From positions 1 through 48,112 of the forward strand of contig NZ_BAGF01000019.1 in NCBI RefSeq assembly GCF_000308755.1: a stretch of DNA of 48,112 bases. The letters run 5' to 3'. A program made the position numbers and the translations under genes. Shown here piece by piece: positions 34,348-42,802 of the stretch (its first letter is position 1; the number at the start of each line of letters is the position of its first letter). Source of the stretch: Nocardia pneumoniae NBRC 100136 (lineage in GTDB: Bacteria; Actinomycetota; Actinomycetes; Mycobacteriales; Mycobacteriaceae). Under the pieces are notes generated by a model. That model did not search any database. It saw only the letters and a list, made by a program, of their open reading frames with translations, and was not told where the DNA came from.

Positions 34348-35244
34348 CTACCGGCTTGCCGTGATGGCGGCCACGTCCAGCCGGGCCAGCCGGTCCGGGT
34401 CGGCGAGAATGTCGATCTCGGCGATCCGGCCTGCGACAACGGTGAAACTCATCACCGACTTCAGCACGCCATCGAGGGTGCTGACCAATCCGGCGGCTCC
34501 GTTGACCAGGGCTGTGTGGGTTGTGTAGGTGGTGGCCATGCGCTGGAAGGTTTCGGCCTGTCCGGCGACTGCCGCGCCGCCGCGGATGACGCGCAGGCCA
34601 CCGGCGGAGGTGGTTGCTCCGGCGTCCGCGCGCAGGACCACATCAGGGTCGAGGATCGCTACCAGTGCCTCGATGCTGCCATCGCGGGCGGCGGCGAGGA
34701 AGGCATCGACGATGCGGTGCTGGCGCGGCAGGTCCGGATCGGGGATCGGCGCCTTGCCTTGCACTCGGCGACGAGCCTGGCTGGCGAGCTTCTTCACGGT
34801 CTTCGGGGTGCGGTCCACGATCGGGGCGATCTGGTCGTAGGGCATGGCGAACATGTCATGGAGCACGAACGCCAGCCTCTCGGCGGGGCTGAGCGATTCG
34901 AGCACCACCAGCAGCGCCATGCCGACCGAATCGGCGAGCAGCGCATGTTGTTCCGGGTCGTTGTCGCGGCTGATCACCGGGTCGGGCAACTGCTGGATCT
35001 CCAGCGATTCCACCGGGTGTGCGCGACGAGAGCGCAGCACATCCAGGCACACCCGGCCGACCACGGTCGTCAGCCAGCCGCCGAGGTTGCCGATATCGGC
35101 GGCATCCGAGCGCGCCAGCCGCAACCATGCCTCTTGTACCGCGTCCTCGGCTTCGGCCAGTGAGCCGAGCATCCGGTAGGCCACCGCCTGCAGATGTGTC
35201 CGGTGCTTCTCGAACTGGTCGGCGAGGTAGTCGGATTCGTTCAC
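34348..35244 (-). CDS. ECF41-like (SigJ-type) RNA polymerase sigma factor
   Basis: The 298-residue product has sigma-2 (residues about 10-75, RMLGSLAEAEDAVQEAWLRL), sigma-4 (about 110-165, LSPAERLAFVLHDMFAMPYDQIA then TPKTVKKLASQARRRVQ) and a SnoaL/NTF2-like C-terminal domain (about 175-298) that in this group sets activity without an anti-sigma factor. DAGATTSAG stands where ECF41 proteins have a DGGGK-like motif, and ADPDRLARLD matches the conserved C-terminal NPDKL motif loosely. ECF41 genes usually sit next to a carboxymuconolactone decarboxylase-like, oxidoreductase or epimerase gene; none is adjacent, the divergent neighbour being a serine esterase. The ATG at 35244 fits the family start. 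Confidence 0.9.
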   Translation of the reverse strand: MNESDYLADQFEKHRTHLQAVAYRMLGSLAEAEDAVQEAWLRLARSDAADIGNLGGWLTTVVGRVCLDVLRSRRAHPVESLEIQQLPDPVISRDNDPEQHALLADSVGMALLVVLESLSPAERLAFVLHDMFAMPYDQIAPIVDRTPKTVKKLASQARRRVQGKAPIPDPDLPRQHRIVDAFLAAARDGSIEALVAILDPDVVLRADAGATTSAGGLRVIRGGAAVAGQAETFQRMATTYTTHTALVNGAAGLVSTLDGVLKSVMSFTVVAGRIAEIDILADPDRLARLDVAAITASR

Positions 35245-35487
35245 CTGTGCTCACGCCTCTCGTTTTTCGGTCTCCGAGATATTGACGAATCAGCGCGGGC
35301 GATCGTGACCGTGGGCCGCCCGGCTCGGCCGCGGTTACGTCCGTCGTCGGCGGTTCGTCAGTGCAGTGGAACCGATCCGAGTCGGCGGGTACCGGCGAGG
35401 AGCCGATGAGGGGTGCCCGGCCGCGCCCAACGAACCCGACCGCGCGGGAACAGCTGTAGTCGAGAATGAGATCAGGAGCTGAAAACC
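35245..35487. promoter_or_regulatory. 243-bp divergent region, sigma factor / esterase
   Basis: This is probably the site of a sigma-dependent promoter for the esterase-P450 genes; ECF41 sigma factors often control a neighbouring promoter. AGGAGC 8 nt before ATG 35488 is the ribosome site. No exact promoter is claimed. Confidence 0.35.
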
Positions 35488-36645
35488 ATGAACAGCATCG
35501 AGGTACACGGCACCGTCGCCGACGGATTCGAGGCCGTGCGTTCGGAATTCGCCGCCGTCATAGCCGAGGAGAACGGTGCGTCGGGCGCGCAGCTGGCGGC
35601 GTTCCTGCGGGGCAGGCTGGTCGTCGATCTCTGGGCTGGAACCGATATCACCGGCGATACGCTGACCGGTCTGCACTCGTCCACCAAGGGCGCCTCCGCA
35701 CTGACCGTCGCGCTGCTGGTACAGGACGGCGTACTCGATCTCGACGAGCCCGTCGCCGCGCACTGGCCCGAATTCGGCGCGGCTGGAAAGCAGCGCATCA
35801 CCGTGCGGGATGTGCTGACCCATCGTGCGGGCGTGATCGGTGTGGACGGCGGATTCAGCGTCGCCGAACTCGCCGACGAGCGGGCGATCGTGGCGCGCCT
35901 GGCGGGACAGCGGCCGTACTTCCAGCCGGGAACCGGGCAAGGCTACGGCGGTTTCGTCACCTTCGCCATCGTCGGTGAGGTGGTGCGCCGGATCACCGGC
36001 CGCACCCTCCAGCAACTGTTCGAGGACCGTATCCGTGGCCCGTACGGGCTCGACGTCTATCTCGGGCTACCGGAAGAACAGGACTTCCGTTACCGGGAGG
36101 TCCTGCCCTGGACGGCGACCCCGGAGATGGAGGCGGCGTTCGCGGCGAATTCACCTGGACCGCATAGTATTCCGGGTATCGCCTACAACCTGAATGCCCG
36201 CGGATTCTCGCCCGCCGACGTCATGACACTGCCGAACGATGTTCGGCTGCGCCGTCTCGGCCAGGGCTCCGGCGGTGGGGTGGGCAGCGCCCGGGGCCTG
36301 GCCGCCATGTACGCCGCGGCGATCTCCGGACTCGACGGGCGCCCACCGTTGCTCGAGCTGGACACCATCGCCGAGATCGCCACCATCCATTCCGGTGGAA
36401 CGGATCTGGTTCGCGGCGACCGTGCCCCCTACTCCGTCGGTTTCGAGGCGAAGGGCTTGATGCATCCGTTCCTCGGCGTCCACGCCTTCGGCCACACCGG
36501 GTCCGCGGGATCGGACGGATTCGCCGACCCGCACAGCGGCCTCACCTACGGCTACACCCGCCGCCGCGCCGCCTTCGCCTTCAACGCCCCCGAAAACGAC
36601 CGTCTCGCAGCCGTGATCCACCACGCGGCCGCCGCCACCCATTAG
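35488..36645 (+). CDS. Serine esterase of the beta-lactamase (class C) fold
   Basis: The 385-residue protein has no signal peptide, so it is cytosolic, unlike true beta-lactamases. The nucleophile SxxK is STKG (about 69-72, in HSSTKGASALTVALLVQDG); the Tyr motif reads YGGF (about 153) where penicillin-binding proteins have YxN; the third motif region is HTGSAGSDGF. The family includes mycobacterial LipL, LipD, LipP and bacterial EstB, which cleave short acyl esters. ATG 35488 follows AGGAGC. It lies 40 bp before the P450 gene on the same strand, so the pair probably forms one operon. Confidence 0.9.
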   Translation: MNSIEVHGTVADGFEAVRSEFAAVIAEENGASGAQLAAFLRGRLVVDLWAGTDITGDTLTGLHSSTKGASALTVALLVQDGVLDLDEPVAAHWPEFGAAGKQRITVRDVLTHRAGVIGVDGGFSVAELADERAIVARLAGQRPYFQPGTGQGYGGFVTFAIVGEVVRRITGRTLQQLFEDRIRGPYGLDVYLGLPEEQDFRYREVLPWTATPEMEAAFAANSPGPHSIPGIAYNLNARGFSPADVMTLPNDVRLRRLGQGSGGGVGSARGLAAMYAAAISGLDGRPPLLELDTIAEIATIHSGGTDLVRGDRAPYSVGFEAKGLMHPFLGVHAFGHTGSAGSDGFADPHSGLTYGYTRRRAAFAFNAPENDRLAAVIHHAAAATH

Positions 36646-36685
36646 CGCGACCACATGGTCGTCCCGACCGAGAGCAAGGCAACAG

Positions 36686-37909
36686 ATGGATCTGTTCACC
36701 GAAGAATTCCGAGACAACCCGTATCCCGGCTACGCGCGGCTGCGCGAGCACTCACCAGTGCACAAAGTGCATGGTCCGATGGGCGTCGAGGTGTGGTTGA
36801 TCACCCGCTACGAGGAAGCGCGAGCCGCCCTCAACGACCCACGACTGTCCAAGGATGCCCGCAATGCCCCGGCGTGGATGCGCGATCTCGGTCTCGTCAC
36901 CGAGGACGGCGGACGAGTGGGACTCAACATGCTCGCCGCCGACCCGCCCACGCACACCCGGCTGCGCAAGCTCGTCGCCAAGGCATTCACCCGCCGTCGC
37001 ATCGACGACCTGCGACCACGGGTCCAGGAGATCACCGACACGCTGATCGACGCCATGCCGGTCGCGGAGGTCGACCTCATCGCTGCCCTGGCGTTCCCGC
37101 TGCCGATCATCGTGATCTGCGAGCTCCTCGGTGTCCCGGCGCAGGATCGGGCCTCCTTCCGCGCCTGGAGCCAAGCGCTCACCGCGCCGCCGCTCACACC
37201 CGACGGCCTGGCGGCCATGCGGCAGGCCAGGCAGGACATCGGCGGCTACCTGACCGATCTGATCGCCCGCAGGCGGTCCCAGACCGAACCCGCCCTCCGC
37301 ATCGACGACCAGCCCGACCTGGTGAGCGCCCTCGTCGCCGCCGCCGATGAGCACGACCGGCTCTCCGAGCAGGAATTGCTCGGCACGCTGCAATTGCTGC
37401 TCGTCGCCGGACACGAGACGACCGTCAACCTGATCGGCAACGGAATGCTGGCCTTGCTGCGCCATCCCGACCAGCTGGCGCTGCTGCGTGCGCAACCGGA
37501 ACTGCTGCCAGGAGCCATCGACGAGTTGCTGCGCTATGACGGCCCCGTGGAACGAGCGACGCCGCGATACGCGACGGAGGATATCGACGTGGGCGAGACG
37601 ACCATACCGGCGGGCAGCGTGGTCTCCATCGCCCTGGCCTCGGCCAACCACGATCCCGGCCACACGCCCGCGGCGAACGAACTCGACATCACGCGCACCG
37701 GCCACGGCAACGTGGCCTTCGGCCATGGCATCCACTACTGCCTCGGTGCCCCACTCGGGCGCATCGAGGCGGAGATCGCCATAGGAACACTGCTGCACCG
37801 GTTCCCGGACCTGGCGCTGGCCCGCCCGTCGGACGACCTGCGCTGGAAATACGGAGGCGTCACCGACATCTTCCGCGGCCTCGAAACGCTGCCCGTGCGC
37901 CTGCGCTAG
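36686..37909 (+). CDS. Cytochrome P450
   Basis: A soluble bacterial class I P450 of 407 residues that needs a ferredoxin and reductase not found nearby. Oxygen-binding I helix AGHETT (about 246-251), ExxR in IDELLRYDG (about 280), and the heme loop FGHGIHYCLGAPLGRIEA with the Cys ligand at about 351. The sequence style (DLFTEEFRDNPYPGYARLRE start, NMLAADPPTHTRLRKLV) is of the CYP105/CYP107 group that hydroxylates macrolides, steroids or xenobiotics. The substrate is unknown. An AAGG-containing stretch precedes the ATG. It ends at a strong terminator. Confidence 0.95.
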   Translation: MDLFTEEFRDNPYPGYARLREHSPVHKVHGPMGVEVWLITRYEEARAALNDPRLSKDARNAPAWMRDLGLVTEDGGRVGLNMLAADPPTHTRLRKLVAKAFTRRRIDDLRPRVQEITDTLIDAMPVAEVDLIAALAFPLPIIVICELLGVPAQDRASFRAWSQALTAPPLTPDGLAAMRQARQDIGGYLTDLIARRRSQTEPALRIDDQPDLVSALVAAADEHDRLSEQELLGTLQLLLVAGHETTVNLIGNGMLALLRHPDQLALLRAQPELLPGAIDELLRYDGPVERATPRYATEDIDVGETTIPAGSVVSIALASANHDPGHTPAANELDITRTGHGNVAFGHGIHYCLGAPLGRIEAEIAIGTLLHRFPDLALARPSDDLRWKYGGVTDIFRGLETLPVRLR

Positions 37910-37938
37910 CCAAGTCATTCGGCAACCGGGACGATGAT

Positions 37939-37973
37939 CGCCTCCACCGACAGCAATGCTGCCGGTGGAGGCG
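37939..37973 (+). terminator. Terminator hairpin, 11-bp stem
   Basis: CGCCTCCACCG (37939-37949) pairs with CGGTGGAGGCG (37963-37973); the loop contains a further short self-complementary CAGC/GCTG. It lies 30 bp after the P450 stop and before the convergent membrane protein gene. Confidence 0.88.
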
Positions 37974-38051
37974 GTATCGGTGGCTCGCAAGCAACCGGGC
38001 GTGCGGCCGTCTGCGCGAAGCCCTCGACCCGGCCGCCGCACCGCACGGTTG

Positions 38052-38678
38052 TCAGCAGCTGTGACCGTGCGTGATGTTGTAGACGGGATTTCCCGGCACA
38101 CAGTCGGGTGCTCCAGGCTGCCCTTGATCGATGGCGTGGGTGAACCACCAGACCGTACCGAGAGCCGCGGCGACGGCGATGCCCCCAACGGCGAAGGTGC
38201 TTCGACCGCGTGGTGATCGACCAGCCCAGGCGACGGTGAGCGCCAGGCTCGCGGCGAGAGTGACGAAACCGCCGGTGATTTCGAACAGGGAACCGATGTC
38301 CTCGGGCGGCTGTCCGATGGTGATCGTGTTGGACAGTACTTCGCCGACGACGTACATCCATTGTCCCGCGACCAGACCGGCGGCGATCGCGCCCCGGAAC
38401 CGGCCGACGGGCAGTTGCGACCACAGCAGAATGACCACGGCCTGCAGCACCACGAACAGGGTGATGGTGGCGGCCGCCAGCATCGGGTCGAGCCAGTCGG
38501 TGACCGGGTTACGGCCGTCTTCCGCGCGCACCGCGGCGTAGCCGAACCAAGCAGCGGCGAAAACCGTGCCGGTCAGCGCCGAGAAGCCGAGAGCCTGCGG
38601 GGTGGCCCGGGCGGGTCGTGCGGCCTCGGTAACCGCCGGTGAGCGATGTGCTCCGGCGGCGAGATGGGACGCGTTCAT
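38052..38678 (-). CDS. Five-helix integral membrane protein of unknown function
   Basis: The 208-residue product has hydrophobic helices at about 31-51, 66-87, 95-117, 134-152 and 161-180 and a polar tail with two cysteines and a His-rich end (NITHGHSC). I do not recognise a named transporter family. The ATG at 38678 has GGAGGAG 5 nt upstream. The gene is divergent from a TetR regulator, and two palindromes lie between the starts, so it is very likely the regulator's target. Such TetR-membrane protein pairs often respond to lipophilic or toxic compounds. Confidence 0.85.
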   Translation of the reverse strand: MNASHLAAGAHRSPAVTEAARPARATPQALGFSALTGTVFAAAWFGYAAVRAEDGRNPVTDWLDPMLAAATITLFVVLQAVVILLWSQLPVGRFRGAIAAGLVAGQWMYVVGEVLSNTITIGQPPEDIGSLFEITGGFVTLAASLALTVAWAGRSPRGRSTFAVGGIAVAAALGTVWWFTHAIDQGQPGAPDCVPGNPVYNITHGHSC

Positions 38679-38692
38679 GATTCTCCTCCGGC

Positions 38693-38745
38693 TAAGGTGA
38701 GTGCGTGCGCACTCACCTTAGGATGGTAGGTGCGTACGCACTCAC
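38693..38745. promoter_or_regulatory. Twin palindromic operators for the TetR regulator
   Basis: Operator 1 (38693-38720) is a perfect 28-bp palindrome with 13-bp arms, TAAGGTGAGTGCG then CGCACTCACCTTA, and a TG centre. Operator 2 (about 38727-38745) repeats the core as GGTGCGTACGCACTCAC with a TA centre and a less perfect left arm. Both lie between the divergent starts, so binding would repress both genes. Confidence 0.85.
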
Positions 38746-38760
38746 AGGCAAGGGGAACGA

Positions 38761-39339
38761 ATGCCGCCCACCGCGCGTGATCGCCTGATCGCCGCCGCCA
38801 TCAAGCTCATCCGTGAGCACGGAGGCCAGACCACGACCGCACAGATAGCCCGCGAGGCCGGATGCTCGGAAGGCAATATCTTCAAGCAGTTCGGCAGCAA
38901 GTCCGCTCTACTGGCCACCGCGCTGTGCGAGGAACTGCCCAGAATCGCGATAGAGGAGAAGGTCGCCCCGGTCGGCAGCGGTGACCTGGGCGAGAATCTG
39001 CGTGCCCTCCTCTTCACGCTGATCGAGTTCCAGCGCAACGCACTGCCGCTGCTGGGCACCCTACTCAGCGACCCTGTCTTGCGAGCCGAGTATCAGCGCG
39101 TCTCCGATCAGCGCGGGACCGGCCCGCAAGTGGCGGTGGAACGGGTAGCCGACTATCTGCGCGCCGAACAGGCGATCGGCCGACTCCGTGGCGATATCGA
39201 TCCCGCGACCGCGGCCGTGCTGTTACTCGGCGCGGCACAGAACTTCGCGCTCACCGAACTGGCGACCGGCGCGTCACGCCAGACCGACGAACTCCTCACC
39301 GGGACCGCGGCACTGCTCTCCGCATCACTTACCGAGTGA
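38761..39339 (+). CDS. TetR/AcrR family transcriptional regulator
   Basis: The 192-residue product has an N-terminal helix-turn-helix at about 22-48 (GQTTTAQIAREAGCSEGNIFKQF) followed by KSALLATAL, the usual TetR hinge. The all-helical ligand-binding domain has the C-terminal pattern GDIDPATAAVLLLGAAQNFAL. It probably represses itself and the divergent membrane protein gene through the two palindromes. AAGGGGAACGA before the ATG is the ribosome site. Its last 11 bp overlap the 3' end of the convergent tannase-like gene. Confidence 0.93.
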   Translation: MPPTARDRLIAAAIKLIREHGGQTTTAQIAREAGCSEGNIFKQFGSKSALLATALCEELPRIAIEEKVAPVGSGDLGENLRALLFTLIEFQRNALPLLGTLLSDPVLRAEYQRVSDQRGTGPQVAVERVADYLRAEQAIGRLRGDIDPATAAVLLLGAAQNFALTELATGASRQTDELLTGTAALLSASLTE

Positions 39340-40807
39340 GCGAGTAGCCGGTCACCTCGCCGATCCACTCGATGAAGTCCTCGGGGTCTTCATTGCTGCC
39401 GTGCCCCGCGTCCCAGTACATGGCGGCGTCGACGGCGTCGCCCAAGTTCTCGAGTCCGGCGGCGAGATTGCCCACGATCGTCAGCGAGGTGTCGGTGTCG
39501 TTGGTGCCGACGCGAATCCACCAGTTCTTGGCCCGCGCGGGATTCTTCTGCCCGATGAACTGCATCGGATTCATCATGGTGATCTTCTCGGGCAGATCCC
39601 GGTCCAGTTGCGCGGCTGCGTCGCCGGTCGCGCGCCGCACGCTGTACAGGGTGAAATGCCTGGCCTTGGTCGTTCCCGCACCGAACAGGTTGTTCTCTCC
39701 GGTCGACAGGTCGAACGCGTCGAACGCGGGCGCGTTCTTCTTTCGCTGCCCCACGTGCACGAGAAAGTCCTGCCACGGGAACTCCGCGCGGTCGCCTGCC
39801 CAGGTGATCCACGTGTTGTCGGCCAGGTAGCTGGATCGTTCGGCGGCGCCCAGTTCCGTGAGATACGCGGTGGCGGCCGGTTGCAGGTAGGTCCGCACGA
39901 GATATCGGCCGTAGTCGTCGGCCGTGATCGGTCCGAATCCGTCCTTGCCCTGAAGGCCGAGTGACGCCTGGTAGTCGACGAACGCTCTGCTCAATTCCCG
40001 TGAGACGGCCGGGTCGAGCTCCCCGGAACTCAGCGGGTTGGCGCCCCAATTCCATTCGTAGGCCATATCTGCGTGCTCGAGATCGGTGATCGGGCAGTAG
40101 CAGGCGCTCGCGAAGACGGCGTCACTGGCGTCCGCCGCGCCCAGCTCAGCGAGGTACCGGTCGTACAACCGGCTGTCGCCGGACGCGCCCACCAGGGCCG
40201 ACAGCGCGCCGCCCGCGCTGACCCCGGTGGTGACGATCCGGTCGGTGTTTCCCGGCACGCGACCGGAATTGTGCCGCAGGTACCGGACGGCGGCCTTCAG
40301 GTCGACGATGGCGGCCGGCGCCACACCGTAGTAGGTGCCGTCCTCGGCGACCAGCTCACGCCCGCGAGCACCGGACTCCACCACGACATAACCCGCGACC
40401 AAGGCGAGGTCGGTGTTCCTGGACCGATCGCCGCCGTCGCCGGAGCCCTGCGGCTCGCTGCTGGTCACCGACGACGAAAGGTATCCCCCGACCGAGTTGC
40501 TGAACAGAATCGGCGCCTTGCTCGCGTCGACCGGCGTTCCGTCGACTTCGACGGGAACACTGATGTTCAGACTCTGATACGCCTCGTCCACCGGTTCCGC
40601 GACGTAGACGATGCCCCGGTAGAAGCGATAGGTCACCTTCTTGTCGCGCTCGAACGTGGCCACGGTCTTCGTCTCCACCGTGAACCCGTCCGGGTCGAAG
40701 ACCAAGGCGTCCACCGGCTTCCCGTCGGCGTTGCGCGAACAAGCGGTACCGACTATCGGCACGGCGACCGCCGCGGCACATCCTTTGAGCATCGCTCTGC
40801 GCTGCAC
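39329..40807 (-). CDS. Tannase-like (subtype B) alpha/beta hydrolase, exported lipoprotein
   Basis: The 492-residue product has an N-terminus QRRAMLKGCAAAVAVPIVGTAC with a twin-arginine pair and a lipobox (VGTAC), implying a Tat- or Sec-exported lipoprotein. The nucleophile elbow is GVSAGGALSALVGASGD, the pentapeptide GxSAG of subtype B tannases; the acid is probably in the NWWIRVGTNDTDTS region and the base in DAGHGSNEDPEDF near the C-terminus. Such enzymes cleave gallate or other aryl esters, but the real substrate is unproven. The GTG at 40807 is chosen because AAGGAG lies 6 nt upstream; the ATG at 40813 is too close to it. Confidence 0.82.
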   Translation of the reverse strand: MQRRAMLKGCAAAVAVPIVGTACSRNADGKPVDALVFDPDGFTVETKTVATFERDKKVTYRFYRGIVYVAEPVDEAYQSLNISVPVEVDGTPVDASKAPILFSNSVGGYLSSSVTSSEPQGSGDGGDRSRNTDLALVAGYVVVESGARGRELVAEDGTYYGVAPAAIVDLKAAVRYLRHNSGRVPGNTDRIVTTGVSAGGALSALVGASGDSRLYDRYLAELGAADASDAVFASACYCPITDLEHADMAYEWNWGANPLSSGELDPAVSRELSRAFVDYQASLGLQGKDGFGPITADDYGRYLVRTYLQPAATAYLTELGAAERSSYLADNTWITWAGDRAEFPWQDFLVHVGQRKKNAPAFDAFDLSTGENNLFGAGTTKARHFTLYSVRRATGDAAAQLDRDLPEKITMMNPMQFIGQKNPARAKNWWIRVGTNDTDTSLTIVGNLAAGLENLGDAVDAAMYWDAGHGSNEDPEDFIEWIGEVTGYSLTR

Positions 40808-40935
40808 AGCCATCTCCTTCGCGTTCGTGGCGATCCACTCATCGCCCCGGGCGCAACGGTGTCGGTGGAGTTCTCGCTGGAAAGGATCAGCTGGTATTCG
40901 GCGTGCTGGCAGCAAAGGATATCGGTGTTCTTCGG

Positions 40936-41115
40936 CTATCCCTGGAATCCGAAGGAGTACGCCATGGCCGCGAGGTACGGCAGACAGGTGCCGCCGTGGG
41001 CCGCGTGCTCGCCGAGAATGAATCGGGCCCGCTCCAGGTCGAGATCGGTGGGTTCGGCCGCGCAATCGCGGTAGCGCGTGGCCCAGAGGTCCCGAGTGTC
41101 CTGCGAAATCTGCAT
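40936..41115 (-). CDS. Small protein of unknown function, possibly amber-truncated
   Basis: A 59-residue ORF starting MQISQDTRDLWATRYRDC with AGGGGAGCTGCC before the ATG and GC-rich third codon positions. It has cysteines at about 18 and 44 and a hydrophobic end (LAAMAYSFGFQG). It precedes the tannase-like gene by about 120 bp on the same strand. After the TAG stop the same frame keeps coding-like composition for about 35 codons (PKNTDILCCQHAEYQLILSS...), with no new start codon. This could therefore be a nonsense-interrupted gene of about 95 residues or a recoded stop. The family is unknown. Confidence 0.6.
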   Translation of the reverse strand: MQISQDTRDLWATRYRDCAAEPTDLDLERARFILGEHAAHGGTCLPYLAAMAYSFGFQG

Positions 41116-41419
41116 GGCAGCTCCCCTGATCGACGTTCGAGGACACACCGGCGCCGGTCCGGCCAACCAGGGCCGGAGCCAGTTTCGACCTCCAGATGGC
41201 CGGTTCACGTATCCGAGACGAGATGAGCGATCGCCCGCGGTTCGACGCCGGTGTGCTGGATTCAGTTTCTCCTGGACCGGGCGAAGCAACCATGAACTAA
41301 CGGTGCAGTTCCCACGCCTTTTCACTGCATCGCCGTCGGATGCGGACGGCGCGGACGCGTATGCGCGGTGTAGCTTTCGCTGCGCAACGGCAGCACGAGC
41401 AGGGGCTGGAGCTGGACCG
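41116..41419. promoter_or_regulatory. 304-bp divergent region, small gene / HTH-TPR regulator
   Basis: No gene is seen. TAGCTT near 41371 may be part of a promoter for the regulator at 41420, whose ATG is preceded by GGAGCTGGACCG. Confidence 0.35.
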
Positions 41420-42802
41420 ATGATCATCTATCGCTGGACGGGTATCGAATCGAAGGCACTGCGCGAAGCCATGCTTCTCGGCGTCGACAAGTTCGCCGCC
41501 AAGCTGAACATCGCGGCGCGCACAGTGGCGAACTGGGAGGCCAAGGGCGCCCAGGCACGGCTACGCCCGACCAGCAGGGAACTGCTCGAGAACGCGCTGG
41601 CGTCGGCGACGCCGGAAGTGGTCGCGCGGTTCGAGCAGACCCTCGCCGACATCGGATCGCGGCGACACGAACCCGGTCCCGCGGTGCCCGCACCGGTTAC
41701 GCTGGCGAATGACACCCTTGATCAGTTCACGCCGACCGTGCTGGGTGTTGATGCTGACCAGGTCTGGGTGCCGGCCCGGACCGCCGCCGGAGAGGTCGTC
41801 GTCGTGTCGTTGCCGCGTCGCACGTTCGTGCTGGGTGCCGGTGCGGGAATGCTGGCCGCCGCCGCGGGTGTGCCGCCCGCTCGGTCCGTCGCGGACACGG
41901 TTGCCGCCCTGTCTAATTCGCGTATCGACCATGTGACCCACTTCCGGAATCTGCGGATGACGCTGATCGAGGACGACAACCTGTTCGGTGCTCGGCGTGC
42001 CTTGCCGATGATGGAGGACAGTTTGCGCGCCATGCGTGAACTGCGCCGGGCGGGGATCGGTGATTCGAAGGGACTGCTGCAGACGCAGATCCTCTATGCC
42101 GAGGTCGCGGCGTGGCTGCATCAGGACGGCCGGCGGTTCGACTGCGCCCAGTACTGGGCGGACCGCGCGTTGCGGTGGTCGCACGAGTTGGGCGACGACT
42201 ACTTCATCGCGCTCGCCCTGATCCGGCAGGCGCAGTTGGCCGACGACATGGGCGAGGGCTCGGAGGCTGTCGAACTGGCACGGGCCGCCGAGCGAGCCGC
42301 GCCGCCCGGGACGCGTTTTCCGGTCGCGGCCGCCGCGTACGCCGGTCTGGGCTACGCGATGAGCGGCGATCGCGGCAACAGCGACCGGGCGTTCGACCAC
42401 GCCCGCGCGATTCTCGACGACGCCGAATTCGATCCGACCTGGGGCATGTTCCTCGACGAGGCGTACATCGACGTCCACCAGGCGCTGGGACGCACGTCAT
42501 CGGGCGACCATCGGGCCGCGACGGACCAGTACACCGCCGCCATCGCGAGCATGCGGTCCGGCTATCCGCGCGACCGGGGTGTGTATCTCGCTCGGAAGGC
42601 CCTGGCTCACCACGCGGCGGGGGAAATCGAACCGGCCGCGGCGGCGGCGCTGGAAGCCTTCCAGATCGGGTTGGCCACCGAGTCCGCCAGGATCCTGTAC
42701 GAGGTCGAGCGACTCGGCCGAGTGATCGATCGCGGCAGCAGACAACCGGGCGTCGCCGAGCTGTGCGATGCCCTCGAAAGTTGGCGGAAGGACACCGCAT
42801 GA
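41420..42802 (+). CDS. Helix-turn-helix regulator with TPR-like C-terminal region
   Basis: The 460-residue product has an N-terminal HTH (residues about 3-60: YRWTGIESKALREAMLLGVDKFAAKL, then IAARTVANWEAKG) of the type common in large actinobacterial regulators, a linker, a hydrophobic stretch RRTFVLGAGAGMLAAAAGV (about 134-152), then helical repeats with TPR character (YAEVAAWLHQDGRRFDCAQYWADRALRWSHELGD and so on) to the end. The layout resembles Streptomyces NsdA-like proteins that sense peptides or protein partners. The stop overlaps the RibD-like gene by 4 nt (ATGA), so the two are co-translated. Confidence 0.88.
   Translation: MIIYRWTGIESKALREAMLLGVDKFAAKLNIAARTVANWEAKGAQARLRPTSRELLENALASATPEVVARFEQTLADIGSRRHEPGPAVPAPVTLANDTLDQFTPTVLGVDADQVWVPARTAAGEVVVVSLPRRTFVLGAGAGMLAAAAGVPPARSVADTVAALSNSRIDHVTHFRNLRMTLIEDDNLFGARRALPMMEDSLRAMRELRRAGIGDSKGLLQTQILYAEVAAWLHQDGRRFDCAQYWADRALRWSHELGDDYFIALALIRQAQLADDMGEGSEAVELARAAERAAPPGTRFPVAAAAYAGLGYAMSGDRGNSDRAFDHARAILDDAEFDPTWGMFLDEAYIDVHQALGRTSSGDHRAATDQYTAAIASMRSGYPRDRGVYLARKALAHHAAGEIEPAAAAALEAFQIGLATESARILYEVERLGRVIDRGSRQPGVAELCDALESWRKDTA

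Noticed and set aside
35488..36645. Antibiotic-inactivating class C beta-lactamase
   Set aside because: It has no export signal and lacks the YxN motif, which points to a cytosolic esterase.
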